Positions 50,942-59,517 of a stretch of DNA of 64,000 nucleotides are shown piece by piece. The stretch comes from Methylotenera versatilis 7 (GTDB lineage: Bacteria > Pseudomonadota > Gammaproteobacteria > Burkholderiales > Methylophilaceae). The position numbers and the translations under genes are program-made. The stretch lies in assembly GCF_000799165.1 (NCBI RefSeq), contig NZ_JUGF01000001.1, positions 248,001-312,000 on the forward strand, in the 5' to 3' direction. Positions within the stretch are counted from its first letter, which is position 1; each line of letters starts with the position of its first letter. A model generated the notes under the pieces. It was not told the DNA's origin. It worked only from the letters and a program-made list of their open reading frames with translations, and made no database searches.

Positions 50942-53900
50942 CTATTCAAATCTCTTGTTTTCAAGCCGTCTTTCAAAGCGCCCGAAATGCAGCATAATCG
51001 CTGGCAGAATCAGTAAATTCAATATTGTAGAGGTTATTAAGCCGCCGACAATAATGGTTGCCATTGGGCCTTCAATTTCACGTCCTGGTTGACCGCTGCC
51101 TATAGCCAAAGGCAATAAACCCAGCGCGGTCACTAATGCTGTCATGAGTACAGATGGCAAACGTTCGGATGCGCCGCGGATGCAGGTTTCTAAGTTCCAT
51201 ATGCAATTTTCTTCGTCTACCAAATGTTGGAAATGCGAAACCATCATAATGCTGTTGCGCAGGGTAATGCCGAACAAGGTGACAAATCCTACTAGTGAGC
51301 CTAGTGATATCCAACCGCCGGTAAACAGGGCGGCCAGTATGCCACCGATTAAAGCGAAAGGCAGGTTAACAAAGGTGAGTAGTAAATTCCGTAGGCGACC
51401 AAACGCGATATACAGCATTAGAAATATCGCCATGCCTGCAAGTAGTGAGTGCACAATTAAATCTTCACGGGATTTGGCGTTGGCTTCTGCTTCACCTGTA
51501 AATTCTAAATAATTGCCCGTGTTCAAGTTAATATCATTTTTAATGTGTTTTTTTAACTCATCGGTAAAGCTTTCAACATCGCGTCCTTCTACATTAGCCG
51601 TAACCGTTTGAATACGTTTTGCGCCTGCATGTAAAATTTTGGAGCGCCCGTTTTCCTGACTGATAAAGGCAATATCTTTTAAGTGTAATAATTTGCCATC
51701 TGGATTAAATAATGGAATATTACTAATATCGCCGATATCATCGCGCGCCTCTTCTTCCAGCACTACGCTTAAACCGACCACGCGACTGCCAAGATAAATC
51801 TGCCCGATTGGCACGCTTTCGTAGGCGGTGCGAATCATTTCCAGCACTTCTACAGGCTGTAAGCCCCAACGTGATAGCGCATCCGGGCGCAGCCTGATAA
51901 CGGCTTGTGGCGTGCCAGGTGGCGATTGCACCATCACACCTTCGGCTCCTTTGATGCTGGAAACGGCACTGGCTATTTTTTGTGCATCGCGGTCTAGCGC
52001 GTCTAAATCGTTACCATAAATATTGATGACAACGGATGCGGCATAACCTGAAATGGTTTCTTCGATGCGTTCGGTTAAAAAGGTGTTAATGGCAAAGTTA
52101 ACGCCTACAAAGCCAATTTCGGCTTTGCCATCGTTGTCTTCATCAGTCGCGTCGCCTGCCAGTTCTTCACGAATATCCGCCAGAATGCGGTCTTGTTCTT
52201 CACCGGATAAGGTGCCGATTTCAATTTCAAATTCGCTGTAATGTGTGCCAAAAGTGTCAGCACCATTTTGCGCACGGCCAACCCATTGCGTCACAGATTT
52301 AACGCCTGGAATCTCACCGATCACCTTGGCAACCTGTTTGCCTAATCTTAATGATTCCGTTTCTGAGGTGCCGGGCACAGCCGTCATGTGCATAATAAAA
52401 TGGCCTTCATGCAATGCCGGGATAAATTGATTTTTAAACAGAGGCAAAATGCCTAAACCTAATGCAATCAATATAAAACTAAGCGCGAGGATGATTTTGT
52501 ATTGCTTTTCTATTTTGAGCAGCAGTTTGACGTAACTGCGCTTGATGGTTTTAATCAGGGGAGGGTCTTCAGCAGACAATTCGGCATTGCCGAGCATGAG
52601 GTAGCATAGGGCGGGTGTTAATGTTAATGCGACTACTAGCGACGCCATAATGGCGGCGATATATGCATAGCCGAGTGGTGCAAATAGCTTGCCAGCCACG
52701 CCACCTAAAGTGAGCAGAGGTACAAACACCAGCGCTACAATCACAGTGGCATAAACGACAGAACTGCGTACTTCCATCGATGCGTGATAAACGACTTTTG
52801 CTATCGGTTGCGGGTTTGGTAATAGGCGGTTTTCACGTAAGCGCCTGAAAATATTTTCAGTATCAATAATCGCATCATCTACAACCTCACCCAGCGCAAT
52901 TGCCAAGCCGCCCAATACCATAATATTTAAACCAATATTAAAATAATGCAATACCACAATGGCGCTGAGTAATGATAACGGGATGGCGGTGGCTGATATA
53001 AAAGCCGTACGTACATTAAACAAAAACAAAAACAAAACCGTGATGACTAAAACTGAGCCAATTAAAATATCGGTACGCACCCCTTGAATGGCAGTTTCAA
53101 TAAAGTTGGCAGGGCGAAACAGACCTTCATGCAAGATTACTTTTTCTGCTGCTAATGTTGGTTTGAGCTCTTGCAACGCGGCTTCAATGGCTAAAGTTAC
53201 CGCGTGCGTATTGGCGCCTAGTTGACCTTGCACCGATAGATAAACGCCTGTTTCCTGATTAATCGCTGCTGCGCTGATAGAAGGCGCAGCACCTTCCACT
53301 ACACGGCCAATATCGCCTATATGAATGGTGTGGCCATTTTTGTGTAGCAAGGTTGCTTTTGCTAAGGTGGCGGCTGTGGTCGCTTGGCCTTCCGTATTCA
53401 CAATCAGGCGTTGATTGCTGTTTTGGATGTAACCAGCACCGCTGACACCTGTCGCTTTTTGTGTGGCTAGCAATACATCATTGATATTGATTCGATATTG
53501 CACCAGTTTTGCCGGATCAATCTGTACCTGAAATTGCCGTACTTCACCACCAAAAACGTTGACATCAGCCACGCCTGGAATTGCCAGTAGATGCGGTGTA
53601 ATGGTCCAATCGACAATGGTACGTAATTCCATCAAGCTGCGTTTTTCAGAAGTAACGCCAAAGCCTAAAACCGTGCTGGCCGATGAAGTGAGCGGGGTGA
53701 TATTCGGTGTGATGCCCTTGGGGAGCTGGTTGGTCAGTGTGCTTAAGCGTTCCGCAACAACTTGCCGATGTTGATAAATCATACCAGCACCTGTGCCGGC
53801 ATCTTCATCAAAGATAACCGTGACAATAGATAAACCTGGAATGGACTGCGAACGCATCTCCTTCACACCGACTGTGCCAGCAATGCTGGTTTCTATCGGC

Positions 53901-54100
53901 TGGGTGACTAAGCTTTCTACTAATTCTGCCGATAAGCCGGGAGACTCAGTTTGAATGATGATTTGTGTAGGCGAAAACTCAGGGAAAACATCCAGATTAG
54001 CCCGGTTTAAGCTGTATAAGCCATAAAAAACCATCAGGCTGGCAAGCCCGATAATGACGCCATAAAAGCGGATGGAAAAACGGACTAAAGCCGACATCAT
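50942..54100 (-). CDS. Heavy-metal-efflux-type RND transporter inner-membrane subunit
   Basis: 1052 residues, full length for the CusA/CzcA class. The N-terminus starts ALVRFSIRFYGVIIGLASLMVFYGLY, and membrane helices flank two large periplasmic loops (about 30-330 and 550-860). The helix 4 motif GEVVDDAIIDTENIFRRLREN holds the charged residues used in proton relay. VVQSPPGTPQAVIRLRPDAL-type pore segments follow. The Met triad of copper-specific CusA is not apparent. It exports a metal ion or another small substrate across both membranes with the two genes upstream. It is the last gene of the operon, 84 bp after the membrane fusion gene. Confidence 0.92.
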   Translation of the reverse strand: MMSALVRFSIRFYGVIIGLASLMVFYGLYSLNRANLDVFPEFSPTQIIIQTESPGLSAELVESLVTQPIETSIAGTVGVKEMRSQSIPGLSIVTVIFDEDAGTGAGMIYQHRQVVAERLSTLTNQLPKGITPNITPLTSSASTVLGFGVTSEKRSLMELRTIVDWTITPHLLAIPGVADVNVFGGEVRQFQVQIDPAKLVQYRININDVLLATQKATGVSGAGYIQNSNQRLIVNTEGQATTAATLAKATLLHKNGHTIHIGDIGRVVEGAAPSISAAAINQETGVYLSVQGQLGANTHAVTLAIEAALQELKPTLAAEKVILHEGLFRPANFIETAIQGVRTDILIGSVLVITVLFLFLFNVRTAFISATAIPLSLLSAIVVLHYFNIGLNIMVLGGLAIALGEVVDDAIIDTENIFRRLRENRLLPNPQPIAKVVYHASMEVRSSVVYATVIVALVFVPLLTLGGVAGKLFAPLGYAYIAAIMASLVVALTLTPALCYLMLGNAELSAEDPPLIKTIKRSYVKLLLKIEKQYKIILALSFILIALGLGILPLFKNQFIPALHEGHFIMHMTAVPGTSETESLRLGKQVAKVIGEIPGVKSVTQWVGRAQNGADTFGTHYSEFEIEIGTLSGEEQDRILADIREELAGDATDEDNDGKAEIGFVGVNFAINTFLTERIEETISGYAASVVINIYGNDLDALDRDAQKIASAVSSIKGAEGVMVQSPPGTPQAVIRLRPDALSRWGLQPVEVLEMIRTAYESVPIGQIYLGSRVVGLSVVLEEEARDDIGDISNIPLFNPDGKLLHLKDIAFISQENGRSKILHAGAKRIQTVTANVEGRDVESFTDELKKHIKNDINLNTGNYLEFTGEAEANAKSREDLIVHSLLAGMAIFLMLYIAFGRLRNLLLTFVNLPFALIGGILAALFTGGWISLGSLVGFVTLFGITLRNSIMMVSHFQHLVDEENCIWNLETCIRGASERLPSVLMTALVTALGLLPLAIGSGQPGREIEGPMATIIVGGLITSTILNLLILPAIMLHFGRFERRLENKRFE

Positions 54101-54184
54101 GGCAAGCTAATCTTTATTTTAGTGAGAAAATAACACGGATTCTTCGTATCGGTTTTCACTTGAATTTGGTTTGATATTGGCATA

Positions 54185-55279
54185 TCAATCCTCATTTTCA
54201 TTTTTGATTAGATATTTGAATTCTTCAGATAGCAGCAACTGTGCGCCGCTCACCACGATTTCAGTGCCTGGCTTTATACCTTGATTAAACCAGCCGGCAT
54301 CAATTTCAGTGTCAGTCGAAATCGGTTTGCGTACAAATAAGCTGGATTTATCCAGATTATTATTTTGCGTGAGTGGCGCTTGTTTAAAATAAGCCCAAGA
54401 CTTGCCTGCATACCAAACAACGGCATTACTGGGTATGACTACGCCATTACTGATATTGTCAGCATCAGGTTCCACTTCCACATTGACACGCATGCCTATG
54501 CGCAATGAATCAGCCGGTGCGCTGTAATAAAAAGTATTACCAAAACCGATGCTGTCGCTAGTTGACGCGGGTGATATATAGCTTGCTTTAATTGGAGCAG
54601 ATGATTCAGTTAATGGCGTGATGTTAACCATTGCGCCTTGTACTGGCGGGAGTGTATTGAGTGGCAAGCTAACTTGTATTAATACATTGTTTTTATTAAT
54701 TAAATTGGCCAGTTGCGGTGATAGTTTCTCGCTAGAGGCTATTTGTGCCAGCGTGTTTCCCCAACGTAATTTCAAATTGGTTTGTAAGTTTTTAAGCTGT
54801 AATTCAATTGCGGCTATATTTGCTTTATCGGCATCCACTGCTGCTGCCGCTTCTTGCAGCGCTAGGTCAGATACATTTTTATCATCTGCATTTAGTATCT
54901 TAAGGCGTTGATACTGCTGATCTTTTTGCAGCATTTCAACATGCGCTAATTTGAGATTGGATTGTAAGTTTAAATAGCTTGCTTTGCCTTCAAGTAATTG
55001 GTCGATAGCAACCACGTTGCCAAAACTTTTAATTTCACCATGAAACGATGTGCTGGCTATTTTGGCTGTTTTAATGCCGCTATTCAGTTGTGTGGCTAAT
55101 GGCAGCGTAACGGTATTAATACCTTCTTCCGTTGAAACGCGGCTTGGGCCTTCAATTTCCTCTTCTTGTTCCTGAAATGTTGCAAACTCATCTTTGGCGT
55201 AGTAAATAACCGTCCAAAATAATAAAACAATTAATAAGGCTTGCAGGCCAATAATAATGGTGAGTTGTTTCTTATTCAT
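54185..55279 (-). CDS. RND efflux membrane-fusion (periplasmic adaptor) protein
   Basis: 364 residues. An N-terminal membrane anchor (about 7-28, IIIGLQALLIVLLFWTVIYY) has no lipobox. FGNVVAIDQLLEGKASYLN begins the lipoyl-like part, a coiled-coil hairpin covers about 105-180 (LKILNADDKNVSDLALQEAAAAVDADKANIAAIELQLKNLQ), and a beta-barrel and membrane-proximal domain follow (VVIPSNAVVWYAGKSWAYF). No CusF-like metallochaperone domain is present. It bridges the RND pump and the TolC-like channel. Its ATG overlaps the channel gene's stop by 4 bases. Confidence 0.88.
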   Translation of the reverse strand: MNKKQLTIIIGLQALLIVLLFWTVIYYAKDEFATFQEQEEEIEGPSRVSTEEGINTVTLPLATQLNSGIKTAKIASTSFHGEIKSFGNVVAIDQLLEGKASYLNLQSNLKLAHVEMLQKDQQYQRLKILNADDKNVSDLALQEAAAAVDADKANIAAIELQLKNLQTNLKLRWGNTLAQIASSEKLSPQLANLINKNNVLIQVSLPLNTLPPVQGAMVNITPLTESSAPIKASYISPASTSDSIGFGNTFYYSAPADSLRIGMRVNVEVEPDADNISNGVVIPSNAVVWYAGKSWAYFKQAPLTQNNNLDKSSLFVRKPISTDTEIDAGWFNQGIKPGTEIVVSGAQLLLSEEFKYLIKNENED

Positions 55280-56787
55280 TTTTTCGCCCTAATTTGAGTG
55301 TTAAGTATGGCGTTGGTTGGTACATCGTAAATCGGCCGTTGCATTAAATCTTCGATTACAACCAATGTTCTTAAGCAACTAAACTTTAGGCTTAATAATT
55401 GCTGTTCGGCCGATAAATAAGATAATGATTGCTGCGTTACCGTCAAACGATCCGTTAATCCGACATCTAATTGTTTTTGTACCTGACGCTGTTGCTGCGC
55501 CTGATTGTCAACCTGCGACTGTGTTTGCTGGATATTCTGCAATGCTGTGGTCAATTGCGCATATGCCAAATTTAAATCGCTAATAATTTTGGTTTGCAGT
55601 ACTTCAAATTGCGCACCTTCCACTTCACGCAATTGTGTCGCTTCCGCGATTAGCGTTTGATTTTTATTCAGTAAATTGAGCAAGCTGGAAAATCCCAGCG
55701 ACCAAATTCTATCGCCAAATTCAAACATATAACCTGGTGTTAAAGTAATATCGGGTGTTTGTTTAGCAACTTCTAATTTAATTTTTGCTTCTGCTGCGGC
55801 ATATTTAGCTAAGCTACGGCGAATATCCAGGCGATTTAACAGGGCATTTTGTTGCAATGTTTTAAATTGGTTTTGCTCATTTGAATTTGGCTGGTTTAAA
55901 TTTTCTTGATTTAATAACTCGGATTGTTGCGTTAATACTCCGTCAACATCCATCGGTTTGATCGGCATCGCATTCAGTTTCTCAATACTTAAGCCAGTAT
56001 CCGCAGCTAAAGCAGCGCGAATCTCGATAAGTTGCATTGGCAATGTATTTGCCATAATTTGTGTTTTTTGCTGCATTAACTTGGCATTATTGAGTGTTGA
56101 GCTATCAATCAAACCCAAAGTGAAACGTTTTTCAAGCATATTAACAATGCCATTATGCGCAGTTAACTCACGACTTAACTGCTGCTGTAGGGCAATATTT
56201 TCATGATAAGCGATTAAGTCTTTGGCAATTTGGCTACGCAATTGCCAGGCGATTTCTGCCACATCCAACTCCGCCGCGTCACGAAGATGCTGTGCATTTT
56301 CTACACGTATTGTACGTTTATTGGCAGTTTCAACAGAGATATCGACAGTTAAGCCATATGCCCAAGGGCTGATATCTTCATTGGCTTGATTGCTGCGATC
56401 CAGACTACCGCCTAAAGTGGGATTTTGACGTTGATTTGCCGTATCAATGGCTGTATCTGCAAGTGCTAATTGCGCTTTAGCGACATCCAGCTTGGGGTTG
56501 AAATACAATGCAGTAAGCGTTAGCTCATTTAAACCCCAAAACTGAAAAGGTAAGTCTGCAGCGGAATAACCTTGCTTGATTAAATAAGCGTTGAATGCTG
56601 TATTTGAAATATCTTTATTGGAAATTTTAGCGTTAACCACTTGTGGATCAAGTGGTTTTGCAACATATTTTTCTGTGGCACAACTGCTGATTAACCCACA
56701 AAAAATGCTCAAACTACAAATGGTTAATGCAATATTGGTGGCTTGTTTTTTTTGTGGGGATATCATCGCAATGTCAAAATTAAGCAT
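55276..56787 (-). CDS. TolC/CusC-like outer-membrane efflux lipoprotein
   Basis: 503 residues. A signal peptide ends in the lipobox-like LISSC at about residue 36, so the mature protein is a lipoprotein; the ATG at 56766 would shorten the leader by seven residues. Two long helical repeats (about 70-290 and 300-490) match the outer-membrane efflux protein family (ALYFNPKLDVAKAQLALADTAIDTANQRQNPTLG and LNLAYAQLTTALQNIQQTQSQV). It is the first gene of the RND efflux operon. Confidence 0.88.
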   Translation of the reverse strand: MLNFDIAMISPQKKQATNIALTICSLSIFCGLISSCATEKYVAKPLDPQVVNAKISNKDISNTAFNAYLIKQGYSAADLPFQFWGLNELTLTALYFNPKLDVAKAQLALADTAIDTANQRQNPTLGGSLDRSNQANEDISPWAYGLTVDISVETANKRTIRVENAQHLRDAAELDVAEIAWQLRSQIAKDLIAYHENIALQQQLSRELTAHNGIVNMLEKRFTLGLIDSSTLNNAKLMQQKTQIMANTLPMQLIEIRAALAADTGLSIEKLNAMPIKPMDVDGVLTQQSELLNQENLNQPNSNEQNQFKTLQQNALLNRLDIRRSLAKYAAAEAKIKLEVAKQTPDITLTPGYMFEFGDRIWSLGFSSLLNLLNKNQTLIAEATQLREVEGAQFEVLQTKIISDLNLAYAQLTTALQNIQQTQSQVDNQAQQQRQVQKQLDVGLTDRLTVTQQSLSYLSAEQQLLSLKFSCLRTLVVIEDLMQRPIYDVPTNAILNTQIRAKK

Positions 56788-56851
56788 TAGGCTAAGCGGC
56801 TAATCATGCGTTTATTGTTAATACTTATAACATCAATATTGTGGATTCAGC

Positions 56852-57100
56852 CTAAGCATCAATCGTTGCATGTACTGCGCCAAGCGCATCTTGCAGCGTT
56901 TCTTCAGAGAGTTTATTAATCGTTGTTGCCAATAAATCTGCTGCTTCAACGGTGCGGATAGGTAAATCATGCGTTTTTAATTCGGCAATTAAACCAGTGG
57001 CTGCCCCAGCAATAATTAATAGTGACTCACGTTCTTTCATGAGTAGTTCTAATTCCGAACGTAACATATTATTTTCGGCAGATTGTTGTGTGTTTTGCAT
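56852..57100 (-). CDS. Small helical protein of unknown function upstream of the RND operon
   Basis: 82 residues. Residues ~8-30 look like a coiled coil (ENNMLRSELELLMKERESLLII), followed by AGAATGLIAEL and two more helices. No signal peptide or Cys. AGAGAG lies about 10 bases before the ATG. It is on the same strand as the efflux operon, 64 bp upstream of the outer-membrane gene, and could be co-transcribed as a small regulator or accessory. No family is recognised. Confidence 0.55.
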   Translation of the reverse strand: MQNTQQSAENNMLRSELELLMKERESLLIIAGAATGLIAELKTHDLPIRTVEAADLLATTINKLSEETLQDALGAVHATIDA

Positions 57101-57211
57101 AAATCATTCTCTCTTTTAAATTCACTTCTATCTTGCAATTTGTCATACTTACTTGTCAACCGACTTAAAATTCAGCACAAAAATTATTTGTGCTGCGATA
57201 GTGACTTTCTC

Positions 57212-57276
57212 TTATCAAATCGGTTGATATTCATATATAATACGCATCTTCGTTGTTTAGGGATACTTAAACAACG
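57212..57276 (+). promoter_or_regulatory. tRNA-Leu promoter and leader hairpin
   Basis: TATAAT at 57236-57241 with TTATCA at 57212-57217 (18-bp spacing) forms a plausible promoter. A perfect 9-bp stem, CGTTGTTTA/TAAACAACG (57251-57276), would be in the leader, ending 14 bases before the tRNA. Confidence 0.5.
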
Positions 57277-57290
57277 AATCGGAATCACCT

Positions 57291-57375
57291 GCGAGAGTGG
57301 CGGAATTGGTAGACGCACTGGATTTAGGTTCCAGCGCCGTGAGGCGTGAGAGTTCGAGTCTCTCCTTTCGCACCA
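57291..57375 (+). tRNA. tRNA-Leu (anticodon UAG)
   Basis: A class II tRNA with a long variable arm. The acceptor arms GCGAGAG and CTTTCGC pair with one G-T. The D-loop is GCGGAATTGGTAGACGC, the anticodon stem is CTGGA/TCCAG with loop TTTAGGT (anticodon TAG at 57325-57327), the variable arm is CGCCGTGAGGCGT, and the T arm is GAGAG-TTCGAGT-CTCTC. The 3' CCA is encoded (57373-57375). It reads CUN leucine codons. Confidence 0.97.
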
Positions 57376-57524
57376 TTAGTTTAAAGCGATATGGTTTTAA
57401 ACCATAAGCTTCAGTCAGTAATACTTCAATTTTTATTTGAATAGTTGTTAATGTCGTTGTATGCCGTGTTAAAAATACAATACTATTCAGTAAATCTTCA
57501 TTTAAAAATCTTTAAATTCACTTT

Positions 57525-58676
57525 ATGTCTCGCCCAGCTATTGCACATATTCGCTTAGATGCATTTAGGCACAATTATCGTGTCGCTAAACAAATGCATA
57601 CTGGCTCTGCCTTGGCCGTTATCAAGGCTAATGCTTATGGTCACGGTGCCTTGCAGTGCGCTAAAGCGGTTGCGAATGAAGCTGACGGTTTTGCGGTAGC
57701 GTGCTTGGAAGAGGCCTTGCAACTGCGCCAAGCGGGTATAAAAAATCCAATTTTGTTGCTTGAAGGTTTTTTTGAGGCGATAGAATTACCAGAAATTGTG
57801 GCCAACGATTTGTGGATTGTGGTGCATGCCGAATGGCAACTGAATATATTGCTGGAATCTAAGCTCGCAAAGCCGCTTCATGTCTGGCTTAAATTAGATA
57901 CTGGCATGCATAGAGTTGGTTTTTCGCCAAGTGATTATGTAAGTGCTTTTGCACGACTAAATCAGCATAAAAATGTTGCAAAAATCGTCCATATGAGCCA
58001 TTTCGCCAATGCCGATTACTTAAGTTCCGGACACACAAAACAGCAAGTCGCCGTTTTTCAGCAGACTATTAATCAATTGCCCCGTAGTCAATTAACTGAT
58101 GCAGATAATCATTCGCTTGAGGCTAGTTTGGCAAACTCTGCTGCTATTCTGGGTTGGCCGCAAGCGCAGGCTAATTGGTCGCGTCCAGGTATCATGCTAT
58201 ACGGCGCGCATCCATTAGATGCACATTTGCAAAATCAAGCGGAGCCAAAATTATATTTTAAAGAGCAACAAATGTTACTGCCAGTCATGCAGTTAACATC
58301 TAAAATCATCTCAATACGCACAATCAACAAGGGCGAATCGATTGGCTATGGCAGTATTTTTACGGCTGAACGTGATACCAGAGTTGGTGTTGTGGCTTGC
58401 GGTTATGCGGATGGTTATCCACGACTGGCGACGGGTGAAAACAAAATATCCGCACCAGTGGCTGTAGATGGCAAGCTTACACAGTTGATTGGTCGCGTAT
58501 CGATGGATATGTTATTTGTCGATTTGACGGACTTGCCAACAGCCGCGATTGGAAGCCAGGTAGAGTTATGGGGCGATCAAATATCGGCTAATGCAGTCGC
58601 CAAAGCGGCTGGGACAATTGCTTACGAGTTGTTCTGTAATGTTAAACGAGTACAATTTTGTTACTCAGGTGGTTAA
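57525..58676 (+). CDS. alr: Alanine racemase
   Basis: 383 residues. The PLP lysine is K34 in AVIKANAYGHG, the catalytic Tyr is in KGESIGYGSIF, and VHMSHFANAD and WSRPGIMLYGAHPL are family motifs. It makes D-alanine for peptidoglycan. It is preceded by a 149-bp gap after the tRNA, holding the near-palindrome TATGGTTT-T-AAACCATA at 57390-57406. Confidence 0.97.
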   Translation: MSRPAIAHIRLDAFRHNYRVAKQMHTGSALAVIKANAYGHGALQCAKAVANEADGFAVACLEEALQLRQAGIKNPILLLEGFFEAIELPEIVANDLWIVVHAEWQLNILLESKLAKPLHVWLKLDTGMHRVGFSPSDYVSAFARLNQHKNVAKIVHMSHFANADYLSSGHTKQQVAVFQQTINQLPRSQLTDADNHSLEASLANSAAILGWPQAQANWSRPGIMLYGAHPLDAHLQNQAEPKLYFKEQQMLLPVMQLTSKIISIRTINKGESIGYGSIFTAERDTRVGVVACGYADGYPRLATGENKISAPVAVDGKLTQLIGRVSMDMLFVDLTDLPTAAIGSQVELWGDQISANAVAKAAGTIAYELFCNVKRVQFCYSGG

Positions 58677-58788
58677 TTAAGATTATTAAACAATTTTTAC
58701 TCAATAATTAATCGTAAAGTAGCTATTTATAAATGCTTATTTATTTAAGTGGCATTATTCAGCAATATTATTTATTAAAAGGTTTTAT

Positions 58789-59163
58789 ATGCACATTATT
58801 CAAACACAGAATGCTCCAGCCGCAATCGGCCCTTATTCGCAAGCCATGGTAATTGGCGACTTGTTATTTACATCAGGTCAAATTCCGCTACGTGCTGATG
58901 GCACGTTAAATAATGGCGACATTGCCGTGCAAACAACACAAGTGTTAGCCAATTTAAAAGCAGTGATTGAAGCAGCAGGCGCAAATCTATCCAAAGTTGT
59001 TAAAACAACAGTTTTTCTAAAGAATCTGGATGATTTTGTCCCAATGAATAATGTTTATGCTGAAGTATTTGCTGACCACAAACCTGCAAGGTCAACGGTA
59101 CAAGTGGCCAAATTGCCGCGCGATGTATTGATAGAAATTGAGGCAATTGTTTCACTGGTTTAA
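58789..59163 (+). CDS. ridA: RidA family enamine/imine deaminase
   Basis: 124 residues, standard size. APAAIGPYSQAMVIGDLLFTSGQIPL is the RidA start, VVKTTVFLKNLDDF the middle, and KPARSTVQVAKLPRDVLIEIEAI the end with the Arg that contacts the carboxylate. It hydrolyses 2-aminoacrylate and similar reactive enamines from PLP enzymes. AAAGG lies about 7 bases upstream. It follows alr by 112 bp. Confidence 0.95.
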   Translation: MHIIQTQNAPAAIGPYSQAMVIGDLLFTSGQIPLRADGTLNNGDIAVQTTQVLANLKAVIEAAGANLSKVVKTTVFLKNLDDFVPMNNVYAEVFADHKPARSTVQVAKLPRDVLIEIEAIVSLV

Positions 59164-59517
59164 TCTATCTATGCAGACCAATATTTAGTTGCTCAGAACA
59201 GTTGCCTTCAATATAGGTCGCCTTTTGGTGGCCTTTCAATTTTCTATATCAAAGGGTTTGGCGGACGTCAGTTACGTTGTGCCCATGGTTATCGATATAT
59301 TCAAACAGCACAATGGTTTTTAAGTTGTGCTAACAGCGCTCAGTCAGCCAAGTTGTCAGATAAATTTATGTTACAGGGTTTTGATGCATTCCCCATCAAT
59401 TTAGTGTGGTGAATAAGACTGTAATAACGCTTCTTAATCGTGTTAAAATCGAAAAGTTAAAAATTAAAAAGCAGCCATAAAACGGCAACCATAAAAGCTT
59501 ATTTCACGGAAAATCTA
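59164..59517. other. 354-bp gap before gyrA with a hairpin
   Basis: I see no gene. AGCACAA (59307-59313) pairs with TTGTGCT (59325-59331) over an 11-base loop. A TTAAAAT sequence near 59444 is a possible gyrA -10. Confidence 0.4.

Noticed and set aside
57083-57349. 88-codon plus-strand frame
   Set aside because: It runs through the tRNA-Leu promoter and gene and has no protein resemblance.
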